A stretch of 64,000 nucleotides of DNA from Parasitella parasitica (taxonomy: Eukaryota > Mucoromycota > Mucoromycetes > Mucorales > Mucoraceae), in contig MU619290.1 in assembly GCA_025201805.1 (NCBI GenBank), positions 89,400 through 153,399 of the forward strand, read 5' to 3'. The notes below the pieces were generated by a model that was not told where the DNA came from, did not search any database, and worked only from the letters and a program-made list of their open reading frames with translations. The number at the start of each line of letters is the position of its first letter. The stretch's first letter is position 1. This document shows positions 24,903 through 36,992 of this stretch, one piece after another. The position numbers and the translations under genes were made by a program.

Positions 24903-25792
24903 TTAAACCTTGAAACCACGAGAGGCACGCTTACCACGAGCACGCTCGAACTTGCGACCCTTGGAACGGACGAAAGGCTTCTTGTTCTTATGGGGACCCA
25001 TACCGAAATGTTTGACGGATTCGCGAGAGTTCTATATAGAAATTGTTAATTTACAGATATCCTAATTTGCCTTTTTTTTTAAAAAAAAAAATAACCACAT
25101 TACCTTGGCACCACGGACGAGAATGGTGTTGGCACCAGTAGGAGCACGGAGAGCCAATTGATCCAAGGTCAAAACCTCACCACCAGCCTTCAAGATGCGA
25201 GCCTTGGCAGTCTTGGTAAAGTGGAGAGCAGCGACAGAAAGCTTGGGGAGGTCCAAGAGACGAGAATCGTCGGTGACGGAACCAACAACGACAACAGTCT
25301 TACCTTCCTTGTTGTTCTTGACGATGCGAGAAACGGTAACAGGAGGACGGTTGACACGAGACATAAAGAGACGCTTCAATACAACCTTGTTAAAGTTGGC
25401 ATCGGTACGACGAGCAAGGAAACGGTAGAGCTACACACGAAGATCAGCATGATATCAAAAAGAAAGAAAAAATCCGCACAAAACCCCAATATTTACCTTA
25501 ACCAACAAGGCCAAGTAGACATTGTCAGACTTGGGAGCTGTACGGTTACTGTTTTTGACGTGATGTTTCTTTAAGTCAATACCCTAAATGCCATAGATTG
25601 AATCTGATTTTTAGTCGGCTGAACGCCAAGGAAGCAACTCGAAAAGCACAAACAGCAACAATCGATGCATTTTCGAAAATGGCAACTTGAACCCCATCCA
25701 TCAATCCATCCGTCTCAGATCATCCATTTCAGACATCGAGTTGTTGCTTTTCGAGTTGCCTATCCAAGAAAAAAAAAATCGATATTTACCAT
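24903..25792 (-). CDS. RPL18: 60S ribosomal protein L18 (eL18)
   Basis: Cytosolic large-subunit ribosomal protein, 181 aa. Exon 1 (25790-25792) is the bare start codon; the others are 25497-25583, 25104-25430 and 24903-25031, adding to 546 nt. The protein begins [20 protein letters not shown] and contains [20 protein letters not shown] and [15 protein letters not shown], ending KRASRGFKV, all standard for eL18. Codon use is strongly biased to C-ending codons as in highly expressed genes. The 206-nt first intron holds a large inverted repeat, described separately. Divergent from SPC25 with 258 bp between start codons. Confidence 0.97.
25634..25759 (-). promoter_or_regulatory. Large hairpin inside RPL18 intron 1
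   Basis: Two arms in the first intron: GCAACTCGAAAAGCA (25634-25648) is perfectly complementary to TGCTTTTCGAGTTGC (25745-25759), and an inner pair GCAACAATCGATG (25655-25667) matches the complement of 25734-25747 with one bulged base. The loop holds a 14-nt perfect palindrome CATTTTCGAAAATG (25668-25681). Ribosomal-protein introns often carry structured elements for autoregulation or snoRNAs; which applies is unknown. The arms are seen directly; function is inferred. Confidence 0.6.
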
Positions 25793-26050
25793 TGTAGTAG
25801 ATGTTTTGACAGCTGAAGTAAAGAAGGATCTATCGTCTCACTCCCCCATCTCTACTGTATAGGCTCTGTCTCCCTTTCCACACCTGCCCCCCCCTCCCCC
25901 CAGTTTGCCCTCCATTTACACAATTCCACTCCCGGCATCGCTACAAACACCTCTTCGATCCATCAACTTTTTGAAGATTACGGTACAGGAGTCACGATTG
26001 AAAAAGGCCCACGGCCAATACAGCTGAACCCCTCTTTCCATATCTTACAC

Positions 26051-26963
26051 ATGATTCATTCGACAATAGCGACGAATAAAAGCAAGGAATATGAAAAGCT
26101 CATGCTTGATCTTGAAGTCTATTCGAACAAGATGAAAACCACCTTGAAATTTGTGGAAACCACCATTCAAAGTGAAGAGTCTCTGCTGCATGCCATGAAT
26201 AAAACTTACCAAAGCAGGCTGGAGGAACTCAACGGTATGCCAAACACAACAATAAGACTAAAAACGGACACGTTGCTTATAAAGTCTAAACAGAAAGGAA
26301 AGAGAGTCTGCAGGACACCATAGCTCAGCAGAAGCGAAACATTGCCCAAGTGGAGCAGAGTAAGTTGAGTTCAGTTCATTGACATGTGCATCCACAGCCA
26401 CTGACAGCAACCAGAATTACCGCACACAAAAGACATTGCCTTGGCAAGCCGGGTGATCAAGGAGCAAGAAGAAACAAACAGACTAATGAAAACTAGACAG
26501 GCCTTGATAGCCAAACGCAACGAATTGAATCAGAGAATCGTGGAAAAAAAGCAACAAGAGGCCAACAAGACTTTGATTGAGAAGCGAAACGGACTACTGA
26601 ATGAGCTAGAATTGAACGCATATAGACATGCTCTGCAGCTGGAAATTATCAACAGATATGGTAAAAAAAAAAAAAAAAACTGTGGCTGTTTGGGGGAGGG
26701 CAACTACCATGTTGGGACTGACACGTTAGCGCATAGATGCAATCAAGTTTGAGTTCAAATGTATAGACAAGAAAGTACCTGAAAAGATATACTCCCTCTC
26801 CCTCACCATCAACGAATCGAACTCGTATACAGTGACTGAATGTCATCCCGATTCAGCATTGCCAGAAATTTCAAAACTGTTGGTTGCCTTGAACCAAGAT
26901 CGTGAGCTGTTTGTGTTCATAAAGGGTGTTAGAAGGGTGTTTCAAGAATTTGCGAGGTCCTAA
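26051..26963 (+). CDS. SPC25: Kinetochore protein SPC25 (Ndc80 complex)
   Basis: Subunit of the four-protein Ndc80 complex that links kinetochores to microtubules; Spc24-Spc25 contacts the Mis12 complex and CENP-T. Exons 26051-26234, 26294-26359, 26415-26660 and 26737-26963 give 240 aa. The first 150 residues are a coiled coil with heptads (KEQEETNRLMKTRQALIAKR). The globular C-terminal RWD-like domain begins near residue 165: IKFEFKCIDKKVPEKIYSLS, then LTINESNSYTV, and ends FIKGVRRVFQEFARS, closely like animal SPC25. The open frame extends upstream of the chosen ATG to about 25880 without another ATG, so a longer N-terminus from an upstream exon cannot be excluded. Confidence 0.88.
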
Positions 26964-27030
26964 AATCTGCTTATGATGTCTAATTTTCGCACTGTTATAA
27001 TACCACACACTCGAACAAACAGTTGAATAT

Positions 27031-27056
27031 ATAAATAAATAAATAAATAAATAAAT
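27031..27056. repeat. (ATAA)n microsatellite
   Basis: About six and a half copies of ATAA in the 3' region between the convergent SPC25 and Num1-like genes. Confidence 0.9.
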
Positions 27057-27174
27057 GAAAAAGGATACGTGGCCATGCTCAAAGATCAGCACTCAAACAT
27101 GTTGTTATAATATCGTACAATCTGACGCTTGGAAAATCCAAAGGGCTAACGTCGAGAAGGCAGGCCCATGTTAT

Positions 27175-29822
27175 TTATTTATAAAGTCTATACATGGCGG
27201 GGAGATCCTTCTTGTTTGATGTCAAACGCCTGAAACTATGCAAATCGATAAACGGTTTTTGATCAATTGACAAATCAATCAAGGTGGGGTTGCTCTTTTG
27301 CTCTTTACTCTCAACCGCAATGGCTGAATTTGGCAGAGACGGAGTGGTATGGCTCGACAGGTTTGTAAATGAGCGGTTTTTCAGTCGTAGAGAGGAGAAT
27401 CTTCGTCTGTCCAAGGTAGACTTCTCGCTTGCTGACTTTTTCATAGTGGCCATCATTTGCTGCGTATGATCTGCCTCGCTGAGGAGGTGTTTCAGAGACC
27501 TTATCCACGCATAATGCGCCGCAAAATCTAGACACTGGACCTGTATGCCTCTTGAGGGCGATTTGATATATATGCCTGGCGGCTTTGATTGCTCGTGTGG
27601 TGCCAATACCATAAACGACTGGACCAAAACTACACAAATCAAATTTACACAGTTTGTATTAGATTTTTTTTTTTTGGCCGGTCTATGCTGCCCTATGTAA
27701 AATTTCGTATACCACTCTTTGTAGTGCATTCACTGCTGTAGATTCCAGGTTCCCGGCTACTCCAGTACAGTGTTTGGGTATACGGATGGATCCAGAAGAA
27801 TCGGCAATGTCTGTTTTCCGAAATACCACTACCCACTACCTTTCTGGTGTACTTCCACATCCAGTCGCCTATCATGGTACGGGTTACTGCATTTGCTGCT
27901 GATTCGCCGTCGTCGTCGTCGCCCTCTCCGTCCTGTCTACTGAAAGCAGCGTCTATATTGAAATCGTCGTCATCGAAATTCAGCTTGAAAGATGGCGATT
28001 TCTGCTTCTGCTTATCCGCAGTTCTCTTGTCCCGTGCGGATCTGTAAATGTAACTCCTGGGCTCTCTGATCAGAGATCCGTAGAGTTCATTGTTGGAAGC
28101 AATCTTTTGCAATTGCACTTGTTCATGGTTGCTGCTGTCGCTTGTAGTCGATGTCGATGTAAACGATGAAAACAGGTCGTGATTGGAGATTGATGGCAGC
28201 TCGACACATGTTAAAGCAACTGTCCTTTCCGGCGCTGCTTGGTACAAATGAAGGGATGCGGTGCTTAGGGCTTGCTGGCAACGTCTACCACTTTCATTAT
28301 GCACACTGGTTCCAGGCGATGATGGCATCAGGTTTCCCGTTGATCCAGCCAGAGACAGTTCGTCGCCGAGGGATTTGTCTCTTTGAGGATGATAGGGAGA
28401 TGAGGTTGCAATCGCCAAGCGCTTTCTGCTTTGACTAGGTTCTCTTGGCGATCGTAGAGATCTACGCAGCCTCCTGCTTGAACCAGAAGCGGGGGAGCTT
28501 GGTGATAGCAGAGTATTGGCAATGGGGGAGTACTGTCGAAGCTGTGGTGTTGATGGTGAATAATGATGACTGTTCATTTGCTCAATGGTTTCTTGGGCTT
28601 CCCTGAGTAGCTTGTCAATCTCAATGCGCTCTTCTCTTTCTCCCTCTATTTTTGCTTGCATCGTTTGGATAATGTCGTGCGCTTGATCCAAGGAAGTCTT
28701 TAGAGCCCTTACCTCTGCCTCGTGTCGCGCTGCTAGTGATTTTGAATGCGGAATCGTGCTCTGATGTGGCGCATTCACTGCAGGCGCTAATGCGGTTATT
28801 GCTGGGTCGTTTTCGTTATTTGGCGTCGAGCAGTTGACATGTCGCAGTGCGTTTTGCTGCTGTATAACATCTTGTTGTATAGCCAAGACTTGTTGCAGTT
28901 GCCTTGATATCTGGTCTTTCTCTAGACGCAACGTAAGCAGCGTCTTTTTCAGTGCTATTGTTTCCTGCTCATGCTGCTCCTGCGCCAATGCAAGGTCTGT
29001 TTCCCAAGTGTGTTGTATCATCTTGTAATGCTCAACCTCCTGGCAAAGTTTGGCCTCCTCGCTTGCCAGCCGGTTCTGCTCTGTTGTGGATCTGGAGAGA
29101 TTCTGTGACAGATCGTGTACCTTTTGCAGCAGCTCTTGCTTGTTGAGCTCAAGATTCCATATCTCGTCCTTGTATCTCTCTGTCAAAAAAAAAAAAAAAA
29201 AAAATCCGATCAGCAAGTGTAGCATGTGTGTGGAAATGGAAGTTTGCACTTGTGTACCTTCTGTTTGAGCCTTTCCTTTCAACAGCTTATCAAGCTTAAC
29301 AATCTCCTGCTGCTTGTCTGCCTTTTCGATCTCAAGTGCTGTGAGGGCATGCTGATACTCTTCCAGGAAGCCCTGCATCTTCAAAACCTCATTCAATAGC
29401 CCGTGTCCAACTACAACGCCAAGCTCATCTTGTGTTTGCGTATCCGTATTGACGGTGGATCGTTCCGCCTTGCTATTGCTGGATAAGACACCCACGGAAG
29501 AGAAATCTGCCGAAGAATAGCTTGTATATGAGCCAGGTGAGTCGTCAGAGTAATCGTTGCTAGGCGATATGGAATCGCGTCTGCTGTTGGCAATATTGGG
29601 AGAAACTGAATTCTGCTGAGGATTTCATGAGTCGCTCTCTCTCTCTCTAGGAATACATGTTCCATGTTTGCACTTACTATGGCCAAGTCAGCTGGACGTG
29701 GTTGTTGTTGCTGTCGTTGTACCTGAAAGTTTTTGTTATTATTTTAGCATTAAAAGCAACGAGTTTTACATGTCTCAGCCGATTACCTTTTCAATCGAAA
29801 GGTTGGGGGACGATTTTGTCAT
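27175..29822 (-). CDS. Num1/Mcp5-like cortical anchor protein with C-terminal PH domain
   Basis: A coiled-coil plus PH protein resembling Num1, Mcp5 and ApsA, which sit at the plasma membrane and anchor dynein and mitochondria. It starts MTKSSPNLSIEK at 29822, with two small exons before a long one. Coiled coils span two blocks (LKMQGFLEEYQHALTALEIE; ERYKDEIWNLELNKQELLQK). A Ser/Pro-rich middle contains RRLRRSLRSPREPSQSRKRL. The Mcp5-type PH domain begins TMIGDWMWKYTRKVVGSG with RFFWIHPYTQTLYWSS, and after an intron continues SFMVLAPHEQSKPPGIYI and ends with the helix AAHYAWIRSLKHLL. A T-rich intron separates the first coiled-coil exon from the second. The tandem repeats typical of yeast Num1 are absent, as in shorter Mcp5-like members. 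Confidence 0.82.
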
Positions 29823-29950
29823 GATGATTTTCCTCCTCTCGCAAACGACGAAAAGAAAATAGAAAGAGGGCAAATGGAGATATCTTTTATGTACTTGTAC
29901 ATCTCGGAAAAATAAACGCTACCAACTTTTTATTATAATAAAAATACAGG

Positions 29951-32900
29951 TTAACCTCTGATGAAAATCGCGCCTGTCTTGTCGACCTTTGAGCTTTTGT
30001 CAATATGATCCAACCCAATCATATCGCCTACATTGTATGGGTGAGTAGAGAACAAATGCTCATCTTGATCACTGATCTGCGTAGTGTTTTCTTCGTCATC
30101 AGATACAATGTTAATTTTGACTTTACTCCATTCATTGTCGTCTAAACCAGTGCGGGCCTGAAGCCTCTTTTTTGTGTCAGCCAAGGGCTCATGCTACGTG
30201 GATAGTTTTTTTTTTTTTTAGTAACCCACTCATGCCCGTGACGTATCTATGCAACATACCTCTTTGAGTAGAAATTTGAATGGCACTGAATGTGTGCGAC
30301 TTGGTATGCGTTGGAAATGAAAGACGTTGATGAGTGTGTCTGCTGCATCTACGTTGCTCTCGAGTTCGTCATCTGGAATATTCTCTGCATAGACTTTTAT
30401 GGCGGGTCGTGTGGCAACGTCCATTCTCCATGACCTGTCATTGTATTCTTTGTCAAACTTGCCGTCCATTTCATCGTAAATGCGAATACGATCCAAGTCT
30501 TGTGCAAGTTTGTCATCTTTTGCTACTAGGGCTGCCTTCAAATCGTGGATGCCACTGTCTTTGGGCATTAAAATCTCCACAATATGTGCATCTCTCAAGG
30601 TAGGGGCACAGACAGTTACCGTCACTGGGCACTTGGACTCCATCTCTTCCAAACTAACATCTAGTTTCTCGTACAAAAGAGTTGCTTTGTTGGCAGGCAC
30701 CGGGTTGCCTCCGGCAAAAGTATGCTGGAAGATTTTACCAAGTTTCAATCCAGAAAACCGTTTGTGCGGCAGTTTGCTCATGTTGCTAGGGTTGATTAGG
30801 CGAAGCTTGTCGCCATCTACACCTATCTCTTTGGCGACAATGGCGGTGATTTCTTCGTATAGCATTTCCTTGTGCAAGGACAATCGCAAGTCAGGCTGCT
30901 CCCCATCAGGATAAAGCGGTGAAAAGAGTACGGTAACTCTACCGTTCTTGTACTCCATGAACGAGGCCACTGTAGCTTTGCCCCCGTTTTGCTCAATGAT
31001 AGCTTCTTCTTGAGGCGACAGTTTTCTTTGGACGCAGAGAATATCACCGTCTTGTAGTTCAGCTTGGTTGAACGATAATTCGGTATCAACTAAATCAATC
31101 ATAGTAGACTTGATTTCTTCGTAAATACAAATGTCGTCGCTCTCCTCAAAGCCAGCCAATTGCTTCAGCGTGCCAACAATTGATTTCACCTTGGCGTCCT
31201 TTTGTGCATACAAATGGGTTAAACCTCTATCATTTGTAAAAAAAAAAAAAGTCAATCGTTGCTAGGTAAACTGTTAAAGTAGGACACTTACTGGATTTTT
31301 TGAAGTTCTGGGCTAAACAACTTTATGAAAATCAGTATGGCAGGAGACTGCTGTGGTTGAGGTGGGAATAACGCAACATTATTCTCATCAAACTTGGTTG
31401 CTCTTTCCAAATACAATCTTAGATTCACCTGATTTGTCGCATATCTCAGACGAATTTCATCAACAGTTGAATTGTGATCTTCAGGAGAGATTGGGACATC
31501 GATGCGAACAGTGCGGTTTTGTCGGTTCACCATGAGCCACAGTCTAAAGTCAGAAGGAGCTAAACCGAGACCAGCGGCAATGTCTTCCTTGAAATCGCTG
31601 AACAATTGATTCTTCAGAATTCTTGATACAATAATATGGTTGTCAGCAGCATCCTTTTCGTCGAAATTAGCAAAGTCGAATTCAGTATTGGCTCTAAAAG
31701 TGTCGTCATCAGCAATGAATGCCTTCATGTAGAGGTGTTGTTCTTCTTTATCTTTGCGTCTTTGCTCGCGGATACGAGCTTCTTCCTCGAGACGCTCGCC
31801 CAAATGTCTTGGAATGTCGTGCTCAGTGACAGGTGCTAGAACCTGATCCAGCATACACTCTCGAATATAAACCAACATGTACGCATTTGTGAAGCGGTTC
31901 ATGGGGCGTCCGTTGGGGCGCATGTTGACTCCTGGGATGCCTAGTTGCTCGCCGCCGTAGTTTTCTTCTAAAACCTCCTTGAGTGAAGATGGGATTACTC
32001 GGTCATCGTCAAATTTGAACCAATTTCCATCTTTCTCGGGCTTTACAAACGCAAAATAATGGCCACCGCTCAGATCACCGCTATGAACAAGGACGCCATG
32101 AAGGACATACTTGTGGCCCCGTGATTTATCTGCATTTTCACTGAGATAGGGCTCAAGGTCAATCTCTGTGGGGAATTCGTGTCGGTCGTTGATCTTTTTT
32201 GAGACTGTGTGTTAGTACAAGAAAACGAAGAGAGCTGCGTCTAAAACGGCTTGTTACCTTGACCATCATATCTCGCATCATGTCATACTCAAATCTCTTT
32301 AATTGCAAATGTAAAACTGGAGGGAATGATTCAAATATAACGCCCTTTTTGGCATCTTGTAGGCCATGTCCTTCAGCCATATATTTGTTATCACCTTCCA
32401 ACGTTTCTTCGATAATGTAATCCATAAAAGATTCTTCAAGATTTTTGCAGCCCTTGACATTTAATTGAATATCTAACCCAAGAGAAAAGACAATTTGGTA
32501 TATGAGAGCAGCTCATTTTCTCTATTTTTTTTTTTTTTCTTTTTTTTTTACCATAATAATCTTCAGCTCGAGACGATTCATATTTGACATTGATACATTT
32601 GATATAACTCTTCATTCTACCAACAAACAAGTTCTTGATAGCACCATCTGCAGGTGTATTTTTCATCTTAATCTCGAGATTATCCTGCAAAACTCGGTTG
32701 AATTCTTGCACATCATGCTGTCGGAAGGCTTCCAACGAATCCCAGCCAAACGACTTTGTCAATTCCGTTGTACCCGCTGCCTGGTTGGAGAATTGCAGAT
32801 TGTAGAAAACTCTCTGGAGCGCCAATGCAATGCTTTTGGTCGGCTCATCATGCTCTGTCGGTATCTGATACACAGCTTTTTTAAAGGAATTGGTAAAGAA

Positions 32901-33880
32901 AAGCGATTGAAACAACGAGTTCATATAGCAAGTAGCGCCTTGGTTCTGCAATCCAACATAGCCAGTGATTTTCTTGGAATCGTAGTTGATGAAATTGTGC
33001 CAAAGAATGCCGGTAGTGTCCTTAATCACGCGAATGATGCAAGTGACTCGGAGGGCATCGTCTTCCAAGATACCAGTAGCTTCATTGAACAAATCATTGA
33101 TGGATATAAAGCGGGTGAATCCCCAGTCTGACTCCTCGGCAGTGAATCTGTGCTGAGCACTGTGCGAAATATATCTTGTAGGGTCTGACATCTTGGAAAC
33201 GCAGACGACAAACTGAGCGCAGGCATATTCATCAATGTTGGTTTTTGCATTGGTAAGGTCCAAATAGAGCGACGCAAATTCTGATTGATTGTTTCCTTTG
33301 GGGAACAAGAGGATGTTCCAATCATGGCCACCAACCTTCATGATAGGCCCAGTGGTACGTGCCTGCAATTTACTCCAGTCTCTGATTTCCCAGTGCTCAC
33401 ATTTAGTTTCGACTACTGTATAGTCATTGTGATGAAGTTCCTTGCTGGCAATCATTTCAACTATGAAGACCAATATACGCGAGAAAAAAAAATTCCCCCC
33501 GAGAGTTAGTTACAAAAACAATCGAATCCGCTGTTGATCATTTTGACATGATAAGCACTTACAATCATCGACAACAGAATAAACTGGCTCAGGCTCTGCT
33601 TCAGCCATAGTCCTGTCTGGATCAACAGCAGGCAGCGCTTCAATAGGAGGTGACTGATCAAAAATAGCTTGTTGCAGCGGTTGTCGCTGTTGCGGCTGTG
33701 GTTGCTGCTGCTGATGCTGCTGCTGCTGCTGCTGCTGCTGTGGTTGCTGATTAGTGTACTCTTCCTCTTGAAATGCTGGAGGTGTGGGTGAAGATGCAAG
33801 TCCTGATGGCGGCTGTTGCTCTTGGCTCTACATGACAATGAGTATCCCCATTTTCGGGTACATCATCGTAAACTTACCAT
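29951..33880 (-). CDS. Ubiquitin hydrolase USP7/Ubp15 type (MATH-USP-UBL)
   Basis: Cysteine protease that removes ubiquitin from proteins, in the USP7 (HAUSP)/Ubp15/Ubp21 branch. Exon 1 is the ATG alone (33878-33880), followed by a 50-nt intron. The next exon encodes a Gln-rich tract from a CAG/CAA run (33660-33750). Then a MATH/TRAF domain (HWEIRDWSKLQARTTGPIMK; ESDWGFTRFI), and the catalytic domain with Cys box LQNQGATCYMNSLFQSLFF and His box VHSGDLSGGHYFAFV. The C-terminus holds USP7-type ubiquitin-like domains (FRLWLMVNRQNRTVRIDVPI; SGLKLGKIFQHTFAGGNPVP) and a Gly-ending tail GAIFIRG. Several short introns, three containing long A or T runs, interrupt it. Confidence 0.93.
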
Positions 33881-34856
33881 TGTGATAGAAATAGTTGAAA
33901 AAGGGGTTCAATGAATAAAACTGCGAGTTCTCTAATGTTTATGGGGAAATACGCAAACACCCATTGCGTCCAAGACGTCACGATTTTTTTTCTTATAATT
34001 GGCTTCTCAATGGTGGAAGAACATGCCATTGAGTGAAATTATCACATGCCGGCATTGTGAATACCCTTTGGATTTGAGAAGAATAAGCCGCATACGCTAT
34101 TGTAGCAAGAGTCCTCTGTAGACTCTGTTGTCATGTCCTTTGTTTTAGTGGGTGTAAAGCAACTATCTTTGTTTCAAATGTAGTGCATGCAAACATTCGA
34201 AAAAACGACAAAAAACTGCATGCAATTGCCAGCAAAAACTGTGCAATGAAGCGATGCACTCGCTAAAAAAGTCAACAGCTATCCAAGCAGTGGTTGTGGT
34301 TCGAGGCAAACCCAGTTTCTGAGAGAGTATTGCCATTATCAGTTTTGTAGTAATAGTATACCGTAGAAGCCCTACTTTTTTGATCTCGGTCTTGGGCGCA
34401 TTGCAAGTTGTCAAATGTCTTTTTTCTTCTGTCCTTTTATTAGCCTGGGAGAAGCATTCTGCAATTGAGCAAGTCGGCGTTGATCACGGTTACATGTTAA
34501 GAATCGTTTCATCGGACAGAAATGATGCGCACCAATTTTGATTATTTGATTATTTGATTATTTGATTATTTGATTATTTGATTGCTGCCGTCTCGAAATG
34601 TCAAATATTCATATTTCTACTGGTTTACAACAAGTTGCTTACATCAAGCTTACCCCGATAACTAAACGATGATAACTGCATGTGTTGACTCGCACGCAAA
34701 AGTCTTTTGATGTTCTAGTCAGGCAAGCTTATTCACAAGAAAAAAAGGCTTTGATTCTCCACAATTACCACTGCGCATAGTTCCAAGAGCATTATTATCA
34801 ACATTGGCATTTTGTTTGTATGTTTAAGTTTATTTGTATTGTGCGAGAAATAGTCG
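33881..34856. other. Intergenic region with octamer repeat
   Basis: About 1 kb between two minus-strand genes, mostly AT-rich. It holds the USP7 promoter, a GATTATTT tandem repeat at 34540-34583 and the 3' region of UBC12. A minus-strand 83-codon frame (34163-34414) has no recognisable domain and I do not call it. Confidence 0.45.
34540..34583. repeat. Tandem octamer GATTATTT, five and a half copies
   Basis: Five perfect consecutive copies plus GATT. Short minisatellite-like repeat in the intergenic region; no coding role. Confidence 0.92.
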
Positions 34857-35646
34857 CTACTGAGTCAGCACATTATCATACTTAACACCTCCAAAAGAAC
34901 CGCCATCGAGTGACTTTGTGACATTATCGCCAAAGACATGTCTGTTATGTCTTAAAACCTCTGCAGCAGCTAAAGACGGTGTTGGTAAACAACTCGCATG
35001 CGTGCAAATATGAAAAGCTGCTTACCTTTGTTCAAGGGATCGTCGGCATTCGGCTCGAGGAACAAGTATTGTAATCCAACAAGAACCGCTTGCAACGACA
35101 ATACAGGCTTCCAATCTTCACGCAAAATATTCAGGCAAATATTACCCTCCAAATCGATATTAGGATGATAGATCTGCCCATGCCAACCTTGTTAATGATG
35201 CATAGTGCGTTTCCAGACCTGCAGCTACCTACCTTTTGAGAGCAACGTACCTTTGGTGGTTCGTGTGGGTAGTTGTTATTGATAGCAAATGTAAACTTGA
35301 AAAATCCGTTCTCATAAAAGCCTATGTAGGTTTCCCCACATGCAGCATTAGAAACTAATGTCAATATCAGATTTTAGCAGGCCAATACACTACCTTCATC
35401 CGGATGAATAGTGACATTAAAATTCAAAATGTCAGAGGGGTCAGGGAACTCTAATTTGATGGTATCTGGAATATCCAACTCGGCCAAATCTAGAGAATGA
35501 TACAGGGAAAATGAGATGCTAGAGAACTTTGACTTTCTGGGAGCCAACACTCAACCTTTTTGCACTCGGATCTGAGCAGCGCTTGTTTTAGGCTTTTCCT
35601 TTTCTGCCTTTGCTTCTCTGGACTTCCTTCCCCAAATAGAGTGCAT
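34857..35646 (-). CDS. UBC12: NEDD8-conjugating enzyme UBC12
   Basis: E2 enzyme that accepts NEDD8 from the E1 (Ula1-Uba3) and passes it to cullins. It starts [18 protein letters not shown] and continues with SAAQIRVQK, the UBE2M-type N-terminal extension that docks on the E1. The UBC fold follows across short introns: [40 protein letters not shown], then [20 protein letters not shown] carrying the catalytic Cys (near 35130) and [14 protein letters not shown]. The last exon ends [11 protein letters not shown]. The order and spacing fit UBC12 better than other E2s, particularly the LREDWKPVL motif. Short introns, including one after the PDE codons, are frame-consistent. Confidence 0.94.
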
Positions 35647-36077
35647 TATAAGCAAACTTGTTTCAAAACAAAAGAAAGAAACTGAATGTGTACTAGATGT
35701 TGGCTTTTCCACTACGCATGCTTGCTCTCATTTAAATGGCAGTCCCAGCTCCTTCAAGAGTGAGCAACTTGTAAGGTCTTTCGTACATGATAACATGGGC
35801 AAAAACTCCCCCCCCCCAAATCAAAAGGCCATTTATCGACTTGATAGATCAATACGTTCGTGGTTGGGCTACTTTTTCAAGAATTTTCACTGATATTTCT
35901 AGGTCGACTGGAGATGGCATACTTGTGATGCCTTTGACTCCCGATCAAATATCATTCAATGAGATTGCCGCACGCGAATATATATAACACACAAGATGAT
36001 ATTGCCGTTTTTGTCCCCTTTTCTTCCACACAAGCACTATACACAAAAAAAAAATAAAAAAAATAAAACCAAGAACC
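35647..36077. other. Divergent promoter region of UBC12 and the p24 gene
   Basis: Head-to-head spacer. A TATATATAA box lies at 35979-35987 about 90 bp before the p24 start, followed by A-rich 5' UTR sequence. A C9 run occurs near 35809-35817. No gene is supported here. Confidence 0.5.
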
Positions 36078-36968
36078 ATGCGATCTGCATTTAATATATT
36101 GCTCATACTCTCGAGTATTTTGGCCTTGGTGGGCGCCATCAAGTTCGACTTGCCTGCTGTAACCCACGATCGTATTTCACAAGGCGTCAAATGTCTTAAC
36201 CAATACGTTGCAAAAGATACCTTGGTTTTAGCAACCGTCAATGTTGGAGAAGGTTACAATCAACGCGTTGAACTCGAAGTAGGTAGAATGGGTATTTTTT
36301 TTTTTTTCTTTTCGGATAGCTTGTGGTGTATTGAACATGTTGCCCTTATAGATCCTCGAGGATGGGGAGACTCGTAATGTGTATACAAAAAAGACCAATG
36401 TGAATGGTGAGCTTCGCAACGCTTTCAACACCAACAACGATGGCGAGATCATGGTCTGCTTTACTAATGTTCTTGACGAAGGTATGCATACTATTGTTTT
36501 TTTTTGTTTTTTTTGTTTTTTTTTTTTGGTATTTTGAGAATGCTCTATTGAGACACACAAAACCGCAGGCTTCCAAGAAGGACCTCAGTATAAGCGTACA
36601 ATCGAACTGCAGTTCAGCGTTGGTGCTGAGGCAGCTGATTTCAAAAAGATCGCCAATGCTGAAAAACTTGACCCTCTTGAACTTGAGCTTCGTAAATTGG
36701 AGACCGTTGTCAAGGAGATTGTTGACGAGATGAACTACTTGAAGCGTCGTGAGGCAAAGCTGAGAGACACTAATGGTAACGATGGCACACACTTGCACCC
36801 ACACACGCTCAATGACACACTATTGACATTCCTCAATCTTTACTAGAATCAACCAACGAACGTGTTAAATGGTTTAGCGTCGTTTCATTATTCACCCTGT
36901 TTGGCCTTGGTACATGGCAAATCTTGTATTTACGTCGTTTCTTCAAGAGAAAGAGATTGATCGATTAA
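36078..36968 (+). CDS. p24-delta family cargo receptor (TMED10/Erv25 type)
   Basis: Type I membrane protein of COPII/COPI vesicles that sorts cargo between ER and Golgi. It begins with a signal peptide ([20 protein letters not shown]). The GOLD domain follows with the conserved Cys pair (GVKCLNQYV and [10 protein letters not shown]), a coiled-coil neck ([20 protein letters not shown]), one membrane span near the end ([20 protein letters not shown]) and the short cytosolic tail [12 protein letters not shown], where the Phe-Phe pair and basic residues are the COP-binding signals typical of p24-delta. Four exons; intron 1 and intron 2 carry long T runs. Exon joins are consistent with frame. Confidence 0.92.
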
Positions 36969-36992
36969 AATAAAAATATGTACATCATCATT

